Below the pieces are notes generated by a model. It worked only from the letters and a program-made list of their open reading frames with translations, was not told where the DNA came from and searched no databases. A DNA stretch of 64,000 nucleotides from Pantoea rwandensis (GTDB taxonomy: Bacteria > Pseudomonadota > Gammaproteobacteria > Enterobacterales > Enterobacteriaceae), in assembly GCF_000759475.1 (NCBI RefSeq), contig NZ_CP009454.1, positions 3,720,001 through 3,784,000 on the forward strand. The letters are read 5' to 3'. The translations under genes were made by a program, and so were the position numbers. Below are positions 42,798 to 51,959 of the stretch, piece after piece (the first letter of the stretch is position 1; the number at the start of each line of letters is the position of its first letter).

Positions 42798-43709
42798 ATG
42801 TTGTGGTTTAAAAATATGATGGTTTATCGTCTGAATCGTGACATCCCACTGTCCGCAGACGATCTGGAAAAACAGCTCGACGCCTTCACGTTTTCCCCTT
42901 GTGGCAGCCAGGATATGGCGAAAACCGGCTGGGTGTCACCGATGGGCAACCGCGGTGAAGCGCTGACGCATGAAATCAACGGTCAGATCGTGATTTGCGC
43001 GCGCACCGAGCAGAAGATCCTGCCTTCACCCGTGGTGAAGCAGGCGCTGGAAGCGAAAATCGACAAGCTGGAAGCGGAACAGAGCCGCAAGCTGAAAAAG
43101 ACCGAGAAAGACTCGCTGAAAGATGAAGTGCTGCATAGCCTGCTGCCACGCGCGTTTAGCCGTTTCAGCCAGACGTTTATGTGGATCGATACCGTGAACA
43201 ACCTGATCATCGTCGATTGTGCCAGCGCCAAGAAAGCGGAAGACACCCTGGCGCTGCTGCGTAAGAGCATCGGTTCACTGCCGGTGGTGCCACTCACGCT
43301 GGAAACTCCGATTGAGCTGACACTGACAGAATGGGTACGTTCTGGCGAATTGCCTGCCGGCTTCGCGTTGATGGATGAAGCGGAGCTGAAAGCAATTCTG
43401 GAAGATGGCGGCGTGATTCGTTGCAAGAAACAGGATCTGATCTCCGATGAGATCGCCACCCATATCGAAGCCGATAAAGTCGTGACCAAACTGGCTCTGG
43501 ACTGGCAGGAACGCATTCAACTGGTGATTGCCGACGATGCATCAATCAAGCGTCTGAAGTTCAGCGACACGCTGCGTGAGCAGAATGACGACATTGACCG
43601 CGATGATTTCGCCATGCGCTTTGATGCGGATTTCACCCTGATGACCGGCGAACTGGCCGCGTTGATCAGCAATCTGGTGGAAGCGTTAGGCGGCGAAGCC
43701 AAGCGCTGA
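42798..43709 (+). CDS. rdgC: Recombination-associated protein RdgC
   Basis: Ring-shaped, non-specific DNA-binding protein that restrains RecA. It has 303 residues as in E. coli, beginning [16 protein letters not shown] with the family C-terminal [18 protein letters not shown]. It is monocistronic and ends at a short hairpin. Confidence 0.96.
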   Translation: MLWFKNMMVYRLNRDIPLSADDLEKQLDAFTFSPCGSQDMAKTGWVSPMGNRGEALTHEINGQIVICARTEQKILPSPVVKQALEAKIDKLEAEQSRKLKKTEKDSLKDEVLHSLLPRAFSRFSQTFMWIDTVNNLIIVDCASAKKAEDTLALLRKSIGSLPVVPLTLETPIELTLTEWVRSGELPAGFALMDEAELKAILEDGGVIRCKKQDLISDEIATHIEADKVVTKLALDWQERIQLVIADDASIKRLKFSDTLREQNDDIDRDDFAMRFDADFTLMTGELAALISNLVEALGGEAKR

Positions 43710-43725
43710 AGCTTTTATTGATCAA

Positions 43726-43743
43726 ACCCCGCTGTAGCGGGGT
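43726..43743 (+). terminator. Hairpin after rdgC
   Basis: ACCCCGC and GCGGGGT pair around TGTA, 17 bases past the rdgC stop. Confidence 0.65.
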
Positions 43744-43832
43744 GCTTGTCCGTTAAGCGACGGGTTAACCCAGTCTGGTGCCGTTCAGGGGCTGGCGGTC
43801 CTCGCGCCCGTATATATGCTACGACCAAAAAG

Positions 43833-43863
43833 AAACCGGGAATGCTAAAAGCATTCCCGGTTT
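43833..43863 (-). terminator. Intrinsic terminator of ppnP
   Basis: AAACCGGGAATGC pairs perfectly with GCATTCCCGGTTT around five bases; on the minus strand it is followed by CTTTTT. Confidence 0.9.
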
Positions 43864-43891
43864 AATGATGACTCATGCTGAAAGTCAGCGC

Positions 43892-44176
43892 TTACAAGTA
43901 GCGGCACAGATAAGACGTTGGCTCAGCCACCTGCAAATGGAATTCGCTGTGGCCAGGCACGTTGAAAACCGAACCGGCTTCGTACCATTTCCACTCGGTT
44001 TCACCCGGCAGCAGCACTTTCAGTGCGCCGCTCACGACCGTCATCTCTTCCGGCTGTCCTGTACCGAAGGTGTATTCACCTTCTGCCATCACGCCAACGC
44101 TGGCACGGCCAATGGTTACGCTGTCGAAACCAATGGATTTCACTTTCCCGTCGAAATACTCACTTACGTTGAGCAT
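43892..44176 (-). CDS. ppnP: Pyrimidine/purine nucleoside phosphorylase
   Basis: A 94-residue cupin (YaiE) that phosphorolyses several nucleosides. Family features [28 protein letters not shown] and [11 protein letters not shown] are present. It lies after aroM as in E. coli, 104 bases downstream and on the same strand. Confidence 0.94.
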   Translation of the reverse strand: MLNVSEYFDGKVKSIGFDSVTIGRASVGVMAEGEYTFGTGQPEEMTVVSGALKVLLPGETEWKWYEAGSVFNVPGHSEFHLQVAEPTSYLCRYL

Positions 44177-44280
44177 GTTACTTCCTCACAGCACATTATG
44201 GTGTCTGGCAGATTACAAGGGAACTCGCTGATCTGTCACGCGAAAAAGCAGCTTAGAACACGAGTTGTGATCGGCCTCAG

Positions 44281-44961
44281 TCAGACGATCAATTCTGCCG
44301 CTAACTTCGCCACCAGCACGTTGGATAACAGTACCGGAATGCCCAGCATTTTCTGCAGGAAATCCCGGTGCTTCTGGTGATAGCCAATACAGTCAAGCAC
44401 CACCACATCCGCGCCCTGCTCTTGCAGAGACAGGCCCGCCTCGATCAAATCATTCTGCTGTGCCAGATAAGGGCTGGCGACGGCAAAACAAGGCGCGCTG
44501 TGCAGATTACGCCATTTGCTGGCCTGCTCAGCGATCTGCTCCGTTACCGGCACCACGATGCCCACCTTATGTTCCTGCACAATGGCACTCACCAGCGGTG
44601 GGATAATACGATCCGGCTCCAGTAACAGCGCCTTTTCGGTTTTCAGCGTGCCAAATTCACCGGTGCACAGCAGCAAAATCGTATCGTAGCCCTGCTCTTC
44701 CAGCGCACTGATCTTGCGCTGCAGCCCCTGCTCCACTTTCGGTCCCGACAAACGCACTTGCTCGCCGCTGGTCATGCGTGAAACCAGCACCTTCTCACCC
44801 GCTTCAGGTGAATAGAACTGCTCAACCTCGGCTAAGGTCAGGCCGTCGAGTAATCCGGCATGAGCCACCTGCTCTTCCGGCAAGTGATCCTGCAGCAGCG
44901 GCAGAATGTCGCTACGCGGGGATTGACCAATCGTTAAAGTAACCAGGGACTGTTTCATCAT
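44281..44961 (-). CDS. aroM: AroM family protein
   Basis: A 226-residue protein of the AroM family, beginning SLVTLTIGQSPRSDI. The family looks related to Asp/Glu racemases: paired cysteine-containing strands LLLCTGEFGTL and VVLDCIGY are placed as the two catalytic cysteines of that fold would be. No activity is established. In E. coli aroM follows aroL-yaiA. Here it overlaps the DUF1177 gene by one base, so it is co-transcribed with that gene instead. Confidence 0.88.
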   Translation of the reverse strand: MMKQSLVTLTIGQSPRSDILPLLQDHLPEEQVAHAGLLDGLTLAEVEQFYSPEAGEKVLVSRMTSGEQVRLSGPKVEQGLQRKISALEEQGYDTILLLCTGEFGTLKTEKALLLEPDRIIPPLVSAIVQEHKVGIVVPVTEQIAEQASKWRNLHSAPCFAVASPYLAQQNDLIEAGLSLQEQGADVVVLDCIGYHQKHRDFLQKMLGIPVLLSNVLVAKLAAELIV

Positions 44962-45893
44962 TAGGCTTTCCGCGTGCGCAGGTGGCTGAGACTACCATAC
45001 AAAGAATGCAGCAACGCATACTCTTGCTGGTCATAGAACTGGCAGGTTTCACGGCCAAACTCTTTCGCCACTTCCACCGCAAACTTCACGGTAGCTGCGA
45101 TATCGACTTCATGGCTGGCACCGGTGCCGCAACCTGGCACCACAGACTCCGCGCAAATTGCCACACCGACCACAGGTACATCGGTGGCGGTTGACGGCTG
45201 CAGGATGCTGTTAAGGTGATAGACACCGTTGCCGTAGGGCGTGATGTCCTGCGTGGTGATCGGGAACGTCACCGCTGGACGGCCACTGGTCATCTCCATG
45301 ATGCGCAGCAGATCTTCTGACACGCGCAGGATGTAACCCTCTTTCACCGTCGGCGAGATCGCGTAGCCTTTATGGTTCAGGATACGGTTACCTTTGGTGG
45401 TATCGATTGAAAGGATGGCATCAACGCCATCAATCACTTCGTTGTCATTCATGGTGATGTCGTCGCAAGGCGAATCCATGAAATCCACGGGCTCATGCGG
45501 ACGTGTTGGCGCATCCGGGCAGATGTGAGTAGTGATAATCACGTCACCCGCCAGCACATCGCCTTTAGTCTGCATCTGTGCCAGCTTCAGCGCACTGCTC
45601 ACCGCCGCCACTGCGCCATCCGCATCCGACACCATACCGATACGCGTTGGACGCGCACCGATGCCGCCCAAACGGCCGACAATACCCAACGTCGGCGCAG
45701 TGCCGCCTTTGCTCTTGCCCTGCGCACCAGGAATATCAATGCGCACGAAATCGGTACGCCCTTTAGGACCGGTCACACGTTTGAAGCTGGCGGTCACGCC
45801 TGGGTAGTGGGCAAAAAGATCCACCACCTGCTGCCCATCGACATAGGCGCTGTCGAGTAACTCAAAAACCTGCAGTGTCTGCTGTAAACTCAT
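44961..45893 (-). CDS. DUF1177 family protein
   Basis: A 310-residue cytoplasmic protein of the DUF1177 family; function unknown. Strongly conserved-looking blocks are GIVGRLGGIGARPTRIGMVSD, TTHICPDAPTRPHEPVDFMD, LSIDTTKGNR and GCGTGASHEVDIA. The His, Asp, Glu and Cys residues in these blocks could bind a metal, and a hydrolase acting on a small imported compound is a reasonable guess (inference). It lies between an OPT transporter (15 bases) and AroM (1-base overlap). Confidence 0.85.
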   Translation of the reverse strand: MSLQQTLQVFELLDSAYVDGQQVVDLFAHYPGVTASFKRVTGPKGRTDFVRIDIPGAQGKSKGGTAPTLGIVGRLGGIGARPTRIGMVSDADGAVAAVSSALKLAQMQTKGDVLAGDVIITTHICPDAPTRPHEPVDFMDSPCDDITMNDNEVIDGVDAILSIDTTKGNRILNHKGYAISPTVKEGYILRVSEDLLRIMEMTSGRPAVTFPITTQDITPYGNGVYHLNSILQPSTATDVPVVGVAICAESVVPGCGTGASHEVDIAATVKFAVEVAKEFGRETCQFYDQQEYALLHSLYGSLSHLRTRKA

Positions 45894-45908
45894 ATTGAAT
45901 TCCCTGGG

Positions 45909-47468
45909 TTATTTCTTGGTGCTACTGGCAAAAAGAGAATGGAAGAAGCTGTACAGCGCGTCGCCCGCAATAAACCCTGCGGCCATCACCTCCATCGGTG
46001 AACGTCCACGCTCGCCCCACACACGAATGATCAGGATACGCAGCGCGATCCCCACCATCACCGCCCAACCTGCCGCGGCGTTGTTGATTAACAAACCGGT
46101 CGCCAGCAATACGCCTAACTGACGCTTCGGCCCACCGATAAACTGAATAATCGCACCAGGAATTGCCCACATCAGCAAGCTTCCGGCAATGCCTGGCTCG
46201 GCACCGGCCTGAATGGTTTTGGCGTAAACGCGTGCCACTGGCGGCAGCAGATTCTCTGCGAAGAATAAGTTGTGTGCGTACCACACCACCGGAATACAGA
46301 TCACGAAGGCGATCATCGCGGCGATCAGCTGGATACGGCGGCCCCACAGCTCTTGCTGCAGATCGGCTCCATTACCGCGCAAAATAAAGCCTGCTTTCAG
46401 GTCATAACCCATATCGGCAAACGCCGGTCCTGTTGCGGCGGTGAAGCCACACAACAGGCAGAGCGCCAGCGGCGGGAAACCGAGCAGAATACCGAGGATC
46501 AGGGTAATCAACGCCACCGCAAATGCCGGGAACCAGCCCGAGTGCATCGCGGCGATACCGACAATCAGCTCATGCACAAAGGCGGCGAACGCGGCATAGA
46601 CGATGAACAGCACCAGCATCGGCAAGCCCATCTGGCTCCACAAACCGCCCGCCAGTGCCAGCAGCGTGGAGATAATGATGTAACCCACGGTGCCAAAGCC
46701 CAGTGAGCGCTTCACTTCGCTGTCGCTGCGGCTGACATTCAGCTGCTCATTGCGACGGCTGACGATCACTTGGACCACCTGAATCAGCGCCACTAATCCT
46801 GCGCCGACCATCATGCCGTGAGGAATATAAAGTGCGTTGATATCAATGCCAGCAACTGGTTGCGCATAGGCACGCAACAGGAAACCAATACCGAGCATGC
46901 TCAACGCCCAGATATTGCCGATAAAAGCCGTACCGAAGGCTGACATGGGGATTTTCAGCATTGAGCCAGCGATACCGCCGACAATACCGACCACCAGCAG
47001 CCACGCCTGACGGCCGCCTTTATCGCCGGCTTTGATCGCTTCCGCTGCTGCCACACCCGGCGGCCAGGCATTGCTGGCGGGGAACACGCGGGTATCAAAC
47101 AAGCGGTAAAGCAAATAGGCATCCAGCAGCATCGCCGCACTGACACCGACAAACAGCGGCAATACCAGCTGCGGTTCACCCAGCGCCCACGGCACGGCAA
47201 TCGGCATCAGCAGACTGTTCGCCGCACCAAAGGTGGCAGAAGAGATGGCGGTTTGCGCAAGGTTCTGTACTTCGATCGAGCGATAACGACGGAACCATTG
47301 CAGAGGAATGCGCGCCAGCAGCATGGCAAACAGCGCACCGATAATAGAGGTATTGGGTGTTACCCCAATGGTGGTAATAAGCTGAACCCCGATGATGGCA
47401 CCTGCTACAGACAGCAGAACCAGCATTAAGCCCACGCCGATACTTTTTATTGGATTATGTTGACGCAT
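45909..47468 (-). CDS. OPT/YSL-family transporter
   Basis: A 519-residue membrane protein with about 14 hydrophobic segments, typical of the oligopeptide transporter (OPT) superfamily. The family-like segment FPASNAWPPGVAAAEAIKAGD is at about 130-150. OPT proteins import short peptides or metal chelates with protons. It is the first structural gene of the OPT-DUF1177-aroM unit, after an IclR gene and a hairpin. Confidence 0.85.
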   Translation of the reverse strand: MRQHNPIKSIGVGLMLVLLSVAGAIIGVQLITTIGVTPNTSIIGALFAMLLARIPLQWFRRYRSIEVQNLAQTAISSATFGAANSLLMPIAVPWALGEPQLVLPLFVGVSAAMLLDAYLLYRLFDTRVFPASNAWPPGVAAAEAIKAGDKGGRQAWLLVVGIVGGIAGSMLKIPMSAFGTAFIGNIWALSMLGIGFLLRAYAQPVAGIDINALYIPHGMMVGAGLVALIQVVQVIVSRRNEQLNVSRSDSEVKRSLGFGTVGYIIISTLLALAGGLWSQMGLPMLVLFIVYAAFAAFVHELIVGIAAMHSGWFPAFAVALITLILGILLGFPPLALCLLCGFTAATGPAFADMGYDLKAGFILRGNGADLQQELWGRRIQLIAAMIAFVICIPVVWYAHNLFFAENLLPPVARVYAKTIQAGAEPGIAGSLLMWAIPGAIIQFIGGPKRQLGVLLATGLLINNAAAGWAVMVGIALRILIIRVWGERGRSPMEVMAAGFIAGDALYSFFHSLFASSTKK

Positions 47469-47494
47469 ATTATCCCCGTATTTTCACCCTGTAG

Positions 47495-47513
47495 AAAACG
47501 CGTAATACGTTTT
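47495..47513 (-). promoter_or_regulatory. Possible operator upstream of the OPT gene
   Basis: AAAACG and CGTTTT form an inverted repeat with a 7-base spacer, 27-45 bases before the OPT start. It is a candidate regulator site only; it does not match the palindrome before the iclR-type gene. Confidence 0.25.
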
Positions 47514-47565
47514 ATGCCCGACACGCGGGACATCAACGCTTTTAATAAATCGTTCCCTGATTTTT

Positions 47566-47596
47566 GAAATAGGCAGGTCCGAAGACCTGCTATTTC
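47566..47596 (-). terminator. Hairpin after the IclR gene
   Basis: A long stem (GAAATAGGCAGGTC with GACCTGCTATTTC, one bulge) is closed by a TTCG-type tetraloop on the minus strand. It probably ends or attenuates the IclR transcript before the OPT gene. The following T tract is short. Confidence 0.65.
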
Positions 47597-47638
47597 CCTG
47601 GTGTGGCGCGAATAAACGCCTTTAAATCGAAAATAAGG

Positions 47639-48391
47639 TTATGCGCCGTATTTCTCGGCCATCAATGCAGCCGTTGCGCGCAGTTCGCTGAGCAGCGCGT
47701 CCGGATAACCCGGGGCCGCTTCTTGCGAGAGAAACGAGAGACACAGTGCGGCACTTTCGCCGCGATGTTTATTGGTGACCGCCACCGCCAGTGAGCTGAT
47801 GCCCGGCAACGTCTCATTGCGTGCCAGTGCCCAGCCCTGCTGGCGAATCACCGCTAATTCTTTACAGAGTGCATCAATGTTCAACGGCGAGTTTGCGGAT
47901 GCGGCTTGCCAGTCATCGGCAAAACGCGCACGCACTTCGTCATCACTCAACTGCGCCAGCAGCACGCGCCCGGTTGAAGTACCGGAAAGAGAAACGCGCG
48001 AACCAGGCGGCGTCACCAACTGGGTGAAAAAACGACCGTGATACATGCGCATCACCAGCACGTCCTGACCATCCAGTACTGAGATGTAGCCCATACAACC
48101 ACTGCTGGCCGCCAACTGCGCCATGGGCGCGGAAGCGCTATCCACCAACGGCGTAGATAAGTAATGCCCGGCCACCGACAGCAGCACACGACCAATCTGG
48201 AAACAGCGACTATCGGGATCACGCTCAAGCAATCCTTCACTTTCCATGGTCGCCAGCAGGCGAGAAACGGTACTTTTCGGCAATCCCAACGCCTCAACCA
48301 CCTCGGTGAATGTCAGGCCCGGATGGCCCTGCGTCACGCCAAAGCGCTGGAAAAGCTTAAGTACGGCAGCGGCGTTTTCGAGTGTGGTCAT
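47639..48391 (-). CDS. IclR family transcriptional regulator
   Basis: A 250-residue regulator with an N-terminal winged helix (LTFTEVVEALGLPKSTVSRLLATMESEGLL split over residues about 25-55) and a C-terminal IclR effector domain (GTSTGRVLLAQLSDDE, then ISSLAVAVTNKHRGESAALCLS). It is likely to control the OPT-DUF1177-aroM genes just downstream. A perfect palindrome lies 20 bases before its start codon. Confidence 0.9.
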   Translation of the reverse strand: MTTLENAAAVLKLFQRFGVTQGHPGLTFTEVVEALGLPKSTVSRLLATMESEGLLERDPDSRCFQIGRVLLSVAGHYLSTPLVDSASAPMAQLAASSGCMGYISVLDGQDVLVMRMYHGRFFTQLVTPPGSRVSLSGTSTGRVLLAQLSDDEVRARFADDWQAASANSPLNIDALCKELAVIRQQGWALARNETLPGISSLAVAVTNKHRGESAALCLSFLSQEAAPGYPDALLSELRATAALMAEKYGA

Positions 48392-48410
48392 GATGTTGGT
48401 TTCACTATGT

Positions 48411-48423
48411 GGAACTGAGTTCC
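48411..48423 (-). promoter_or_regulatory. GGAACTGAGTTCC palindrome before the IclR gene
   Basis: A perfect 6-1-6 palindrome, 20 bases upstream of the start codon. GGAAC/GTTCC half-sites are common in IclR-family operators, so autoregulation is likely. Confidence 0.55.
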
Positions 48424-48681
48424 TATATCAATACAATGAAAGTAATTCGCTCTGCGGATCGGGTCAAGCGCAAATTTTGAACCGGCTATATTTGCGTCGA
48501 TTTAGCGCAGCATAAAATACGGCGCAAGCTAAAAATAAAATGACGTTATCAGGCAAGATGGAATAAGAGCAGAAAAGGATGGCGGTTCTGGCGGGTGTAA
48601 TGGCCATTTTATGGCAGTTGAAAATATCTAGTTAACCACGGAAGGTAATGAATGATTGACAGGCGTCCTTGCCCGCGAGCA

Positions 48682-48873
48682 TTACTCTTTATCCGCGTCT
48701 TCGTAGCGGGCTTTGGCATCCTGCGCTTCGGCTTCCGTTTTATGCTCACTGATCAGTGTGTCGGGCTTCGGATGGTCAGCGCGTAACTCATACCATGTCA
48801 CGGTATTACCTGCCGCGCCTTTCTCAACGGCAACGATGCGCGCTTCTCGCGGGTACGGTGGTTTAGTTGGCAT
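48682..48873 (-). CDS. yaiA: YaiA family small protein
   Basis: A 63-residue protein nearly identical in layout to E. coli YaiA: start [11 protein letters not shown] at 48873 with AGGGAAATCT upstream, core [14 protein letters not shown], end RYEDADKE. A longer start is rejected. It follows aroL as in E. coli, but aroM does not follow it here. The function is unknown. Confidence 0.93.
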   Translation of the reverse strand: MPTKPPYPREARIVAVEKGAAGNTVTWYELRADHPKPDTLISEHKTEAEAQDAKARYEDADKE

Positions 48874-48984
48874 AGATTTCCCTCTTATGTCTGGTTTCCA
48901 CACAGACAGCGGCGATCCCCCTGTCTTAACCTGAGTATAGACAATGGCGGATCGCGAGAAAAAAGAGAGATAAATCTGAAGGGG

Positions 48985-49509
48985 TTAGCTGGCGCGGGCG
49001 AGCGAAAGGGATTGAAGAATTTGATCAACCACCTGTTCAGGCGCCTGCATGGCATTCACTTCGTGGTGTGCTGTCTGACGGTAAAGATGCGCGCGTTCAC
49101 GCAGAATATCGCTCATCTCTTCGGCAATCGGACGACCGGTTAGCGTCGGGCGCTGTGCGGCTTCGGGCTGACGTTCAAGACGATCGGCCAGTACCGTTGA
49201 CGGGGCATTCAACCAAATCACCTGCCCATGTTCGCGCATAAAGCGACGATTCACCTCAGCCAACACCATACCGCCGCCGGTGGCAATCACCGTTGCCGGC
49301 GCCGTGACCGCCCGCAGCGACTCGGTTTCGCGCGCACGGAAGCTGTCCCAGCCTTCAGCCGCGACGATTTCCGCCACGGTGCGTTGCGTCGTAAGCTGCA
49401 GGTTATGATCGGTATCGCTAAAGGCATAACCAAGCGCCTGAGATAGGGCCTGGCCGATAGTGGTTTTACCGCAACCGCGTGCGCCGATCAGATAGATGGG
49501 TAATGACAT
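48985..49509 (-). CDS. aroL: Shikimate kinase AroL
   Basis: Phosphorylates shikimate to shikimate 3-phosphate in the aromatic amino acid pathway. It has 174 residues as in E. coli. Walker A is [11 protein letters not shown] (8-18), with substrate motifs SDTDH, DSFRARE and ATGGGMVL. E. coli aroL is repressed by TyrR and TrpR; I could not find a convincing TyrR box here. Confidence 0.95.
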   Translation of the reverse strand: MSLPIYLIGARGCGKTTIGQALSQALGYAFSDTDHNLQLTTQRTVAEIVAAEGWDSFRARETESLRAVTAPATVIATGGGMVLAEVNRRFMREHGQVIWLNAPSTVLADRLERQPEAAQRPTLTGRPIAEEMSDILRERAHLYRQTAHHEVNAMQAPEQVVDQILQSLSLARAS

Positions 49510-49795
49510 CCGGGCTCATCCTCCGCCGTATTTATGCCGCACGGGCAAGGTCATCAGGTCAATATTGCGTCGCATGATACCTGGATTTTATTTTATCAGC
49601 CACCCGCGAAGCACGATTTACGCGCATTTACGACCCTGAATTCACTATCAATTTGATTAATAACGATAAAATGATGCGCATTTCGTGCATCAACCTATTT
49701 GTAAGCACGGGCAACATTTCCTTACCAGGCCATTGATTTACTTTCTGTCACGTTGACCACATATAAGGAGGTACGAATCATTGGAGGTTCACACC

Positions 49796-50497
49796 ATGCA
49801 GAATGAAGAACAACAGTTAATCGACAATCTCTTTAGCCGACTGAAACAGGCTGAAACCCAGAGCGGCCCGCGTGACGCCGGAGCCGAACAGCTGATTAAA
49901 CAGCACTTGCAGAACCAGCCTGGTGCGCCTTATTACATGTCACAGGCAATTCTGATTCAGGAAGCAGCGCTGAAAAAACTCAACGCTCAGGTGGCCGATC
50001 TGGAGAATCGCCTGGCACAGGCTCAGCAACAACAGCAAGCACCGCAGCAGAGCAGCGGCGGTTTCCTGTCGAGTCTGTTTGGCGGCGGTTCTCGCCAGTC
50101 TGCGCCGCAGCAGCAACAGCCAGTGTGGAGCAGCGCGCCGCAGCAGCCTCAGCAGCAATACGCACAGCCCCAACAGCAATATGCGGCTCCGCCTGCGCGC
50201 GGCACGGGGTTCCTCGGCGGTGCATTACAGACCGCTGTAGGTGTGGCCGGGGGTGTGGTGATGGCCGATATGCTCACCAGCATGTTCCATCATTCTCAGC
50301 CGGAAGAGATTGTGAATATCATCAACGAACCGGCGCTGCCGCAGGTGGATAACAGCCTCGATACCTTTAACGGTAATGACAGCAACAATGCCTTCCTGAA
50401 CGACAACGCCAGCTGGGATAACAACAGCTTTGCGGATAACAACGATTTCAGTGACTTTGGTGGCGGCGACTACGACGACGATGACAGCTTCGTCTGA
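49796..50497 (+). CDS. DUF2076 domain protein
   Basis: A 233-residue protein of the DUF2076 family; function unknown. The N-terminal helical part (QQLIDNLFSRLKQAE, with NAQVADLENRLAQAQ as a coiled coil) is followed by a glutamine/proline-rich linker, a glycine-rich hydrophobic segment (FLGGALQTAVGVAGGVVMADML, about residues 138-160) and an acidic tail. Two starts are possible: ATG at 49796 with GGAGG upstream, or TTG at 49781 with AAGGAGG upstream. It sits between aroL and yaiI, where E. coli has no such gene. Confidence 0.75.
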   Translation: MQNEEQQLIDNLFSRLKQAETQSGPRDAGAEQLIKQHLQNQPGAPYYMSQAILIQEAALKKLNAQVADLENRLAQAQQQQQAPQQSSGGFLSSLFGGGSRQSAPQQQQPVWSSAPQQPQQQYAQPQQQYAAPPARGTGFLGGALQTAVGVAGGVVMADMLTSMFHHSQPEEIVNIINEPALPQVDNSLDTFNGNDSNNAFLNDNASWDNNSFADNNDFSDFGGGDYDDDDSFV

Positions 50498-50941
50498 TTA
50501 GCGCTGGCGTAACCACTTATCCAATTCGTTAGCAAACAGCTGGCGGTCACGTTGGTTTAGCGCCGACGGGCCGCCACTTTGCACGCCACTCGCTCGCAGG
50601 GTTTCCATAAAGTCACGCATGGTCAGACGCTGACGAATGGTATCCGGTGAGTAGCGCTCGCCACGCGGATTCAACGCCGCAGCGCCCTTCTCCAGCACTT
50701 CTGCCGCTAAAGGAATATCCCCGGTGATCACCAGCTCGCCCGGCTGCACACGCTTCACGATCTCGTTGTCAGCGACATCAAACCCCGCCGCGACCTGCAG
50801 CGTTTTCAGCCACGGTGATGGCGGTACGCGCAGCGGCTGATTCGCCACGAAAGTCACGGTGATTTTGGCGCGTTCGGCGGCACGATACAGCACTTCTTTG
50901 ATGACATTGGGGCAGGCATCGGCATCAACCCAAATCGACAT
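50498..50941 (-). CDS. yaiI: UPF0178/DUF188 protein YaiI
   Basis: A 147-residue protein of the YaiI/YqxD family ([22 protein letters not shown]), which has a PIN-like aspartate pattern ([15 protein letters not shown]). The function is unknown. It ends immediately after the DUF2076 gene stop, tail to tail, and is divergent from proC as in E. coli. Confidence 0.93.
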   Translation of the reverse strand: MSIWVDADACPNVIKEVLYRAAERAKITVTFVANQPLRVPPSPWLKTLQVAAGFDVADNEIVKRVQPGELVITGDIPLAAEVLEKGAAALNPRGERYSPDTIRQRLTMRDFMETLRASGVQSGGPSALNQRDRQLFANELDKWLRQR

Positions 50942-51082
50942 GTGTTTTCCTTTTTCCTACAGAATTGCAGGCGATCTTGCCCGCTTGCGGCAGAATGGCA
51001 AATATTTTTACGCGGCTTGTTATTCAGCACAGCTGTCGTAAGCTAACTCGCACGAGAAAATGAACACTTAAAGGATAGAGCG

Positions 51083-51895
51083 ATGCTGGAGAAGAAAATC
51101 GGGTTTATCGGCTGCGGCAATATGGCGAAAGCCATTATCAGCGGACTGGTCAACAGCGGGCTGATCGCCCCGGCCAACATCTGGGTCTGCGACCGCAAAC
51201 CGGCCACCAATCAGGCGATGGCAGAACAATATGGCGTGACGGCGGCAGAGAGCCCGGAAAGTCTGGCACGTGAAGTCGATATCCTGTTTGGTGCCGTGAA
51301 ACCGAATGTGATTCTCAAGGTGCTGAAAGATCTCGCGGGCCAATTGAAGAAAGATTCGCTGGTGGTGTCGATTGCTGCAGGCGTTACCCTTGATTCGCTG
51401 GCCGCCGTGCTCGGGCACGACCGCAAAATCATCCGCGTCATGCCGAATACGCCGTCGCTGGTGAACGAAGGTATGACTTCAATCACGCCTAACGTGCTGG
51501 TGGAACCGCACGAAGTCGATGAAGTGGTTGGCATTTTCGAAAGCTTCGGCAAAGCCGCGGTCGTAAATGAATATCTGATTCATGCCGTGGTCGGCGTGAG
51601 CGGATCAGCACCCGCTTATGTGTTTATGTTTATTGAAGCGATGGCGGATGCCGCGGTGCTGGGCGGTATGCCACGTGCGCAGGCTTATCAGTTTGCTGCA
51701 CAGGCGGTCAAAGGCTCGGCGCAGATGGTACTGGAAACCGGTAAACACCCAGGCGAATTAAAAGATATGGTGTGCTCACCTGGCGGCACCACCATCGAAG
51801 CGGTGAAAGTGCTGGAGGAGAAAGGCTTCCGCGCGGCGGTGATCAACGCGATGCAGCAGTGCATGGCTAAGTCCGAAGCATTAAGTAAACAGTAA
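51083..51895 (+). CDS. proC: Pyrroline-5-carboxylate reductase
   Basis: Last step of proline synthesis, reducing pyrroline-5-carboxylate with NAD(P)H. It has 270 residues. The Rossmann motif GFIGCGNMAKAI is at 7-18, and the C-terminal family signature includes GGMPRAQAYQFAAQ and PGGTTIEA. AAAGGATAGAGCG precedes the ATG. A hairpin follows. Confidence 0.97.
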   Translation: MLEKKIGFIGCGNMAKAIISGLVNSGLIAPANIWVCDRKPATNQAMAEQYGVTAAESPESLAREVDILFGAVKPNVILKVLKDLAGQLKKDSLVVSIAAGVTLDSLAAVLGHDRKIIRVMPNTPSLVNEGMTSITPNVLVEPHEVDEVVGIFESFGKAAVVNEYLIHAVVGVSGSAPAYVFMFIEAMADAAVLGGMPRAQAYQFAAQAVKGSAQMVLETGKHPGELKDMVCSPGGTTIEAVKVLEEKGFRAAVINAMQQCMAKSEALSKQ

Positions 51896-51910
51896 CCGTT
51901 CCGAATTAAT

Positions 51911-51933
51911 CAGGTGCGCATCCTGCGCACCTG
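51911..51933 (+). terminator. Hairpin after proC
   Basis: CAGGTGCGCA pairs perfectly with TGCGCACCTG around TCC, 15 bases after the stop. There is no T tract, so it may also be a REP-type palindrome. Confidence 0.55.
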
Positions 51934-51959
51934 AATCCGGCCAATGGCGTGTTACCCCT

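Noticed and set aside
49510..49780. TyrR boxes for aroL
   Set aside because: Scattered TTTAC and TGTAA pieces exist, but none has the TGTAAA-N6-TTTACA spacing.
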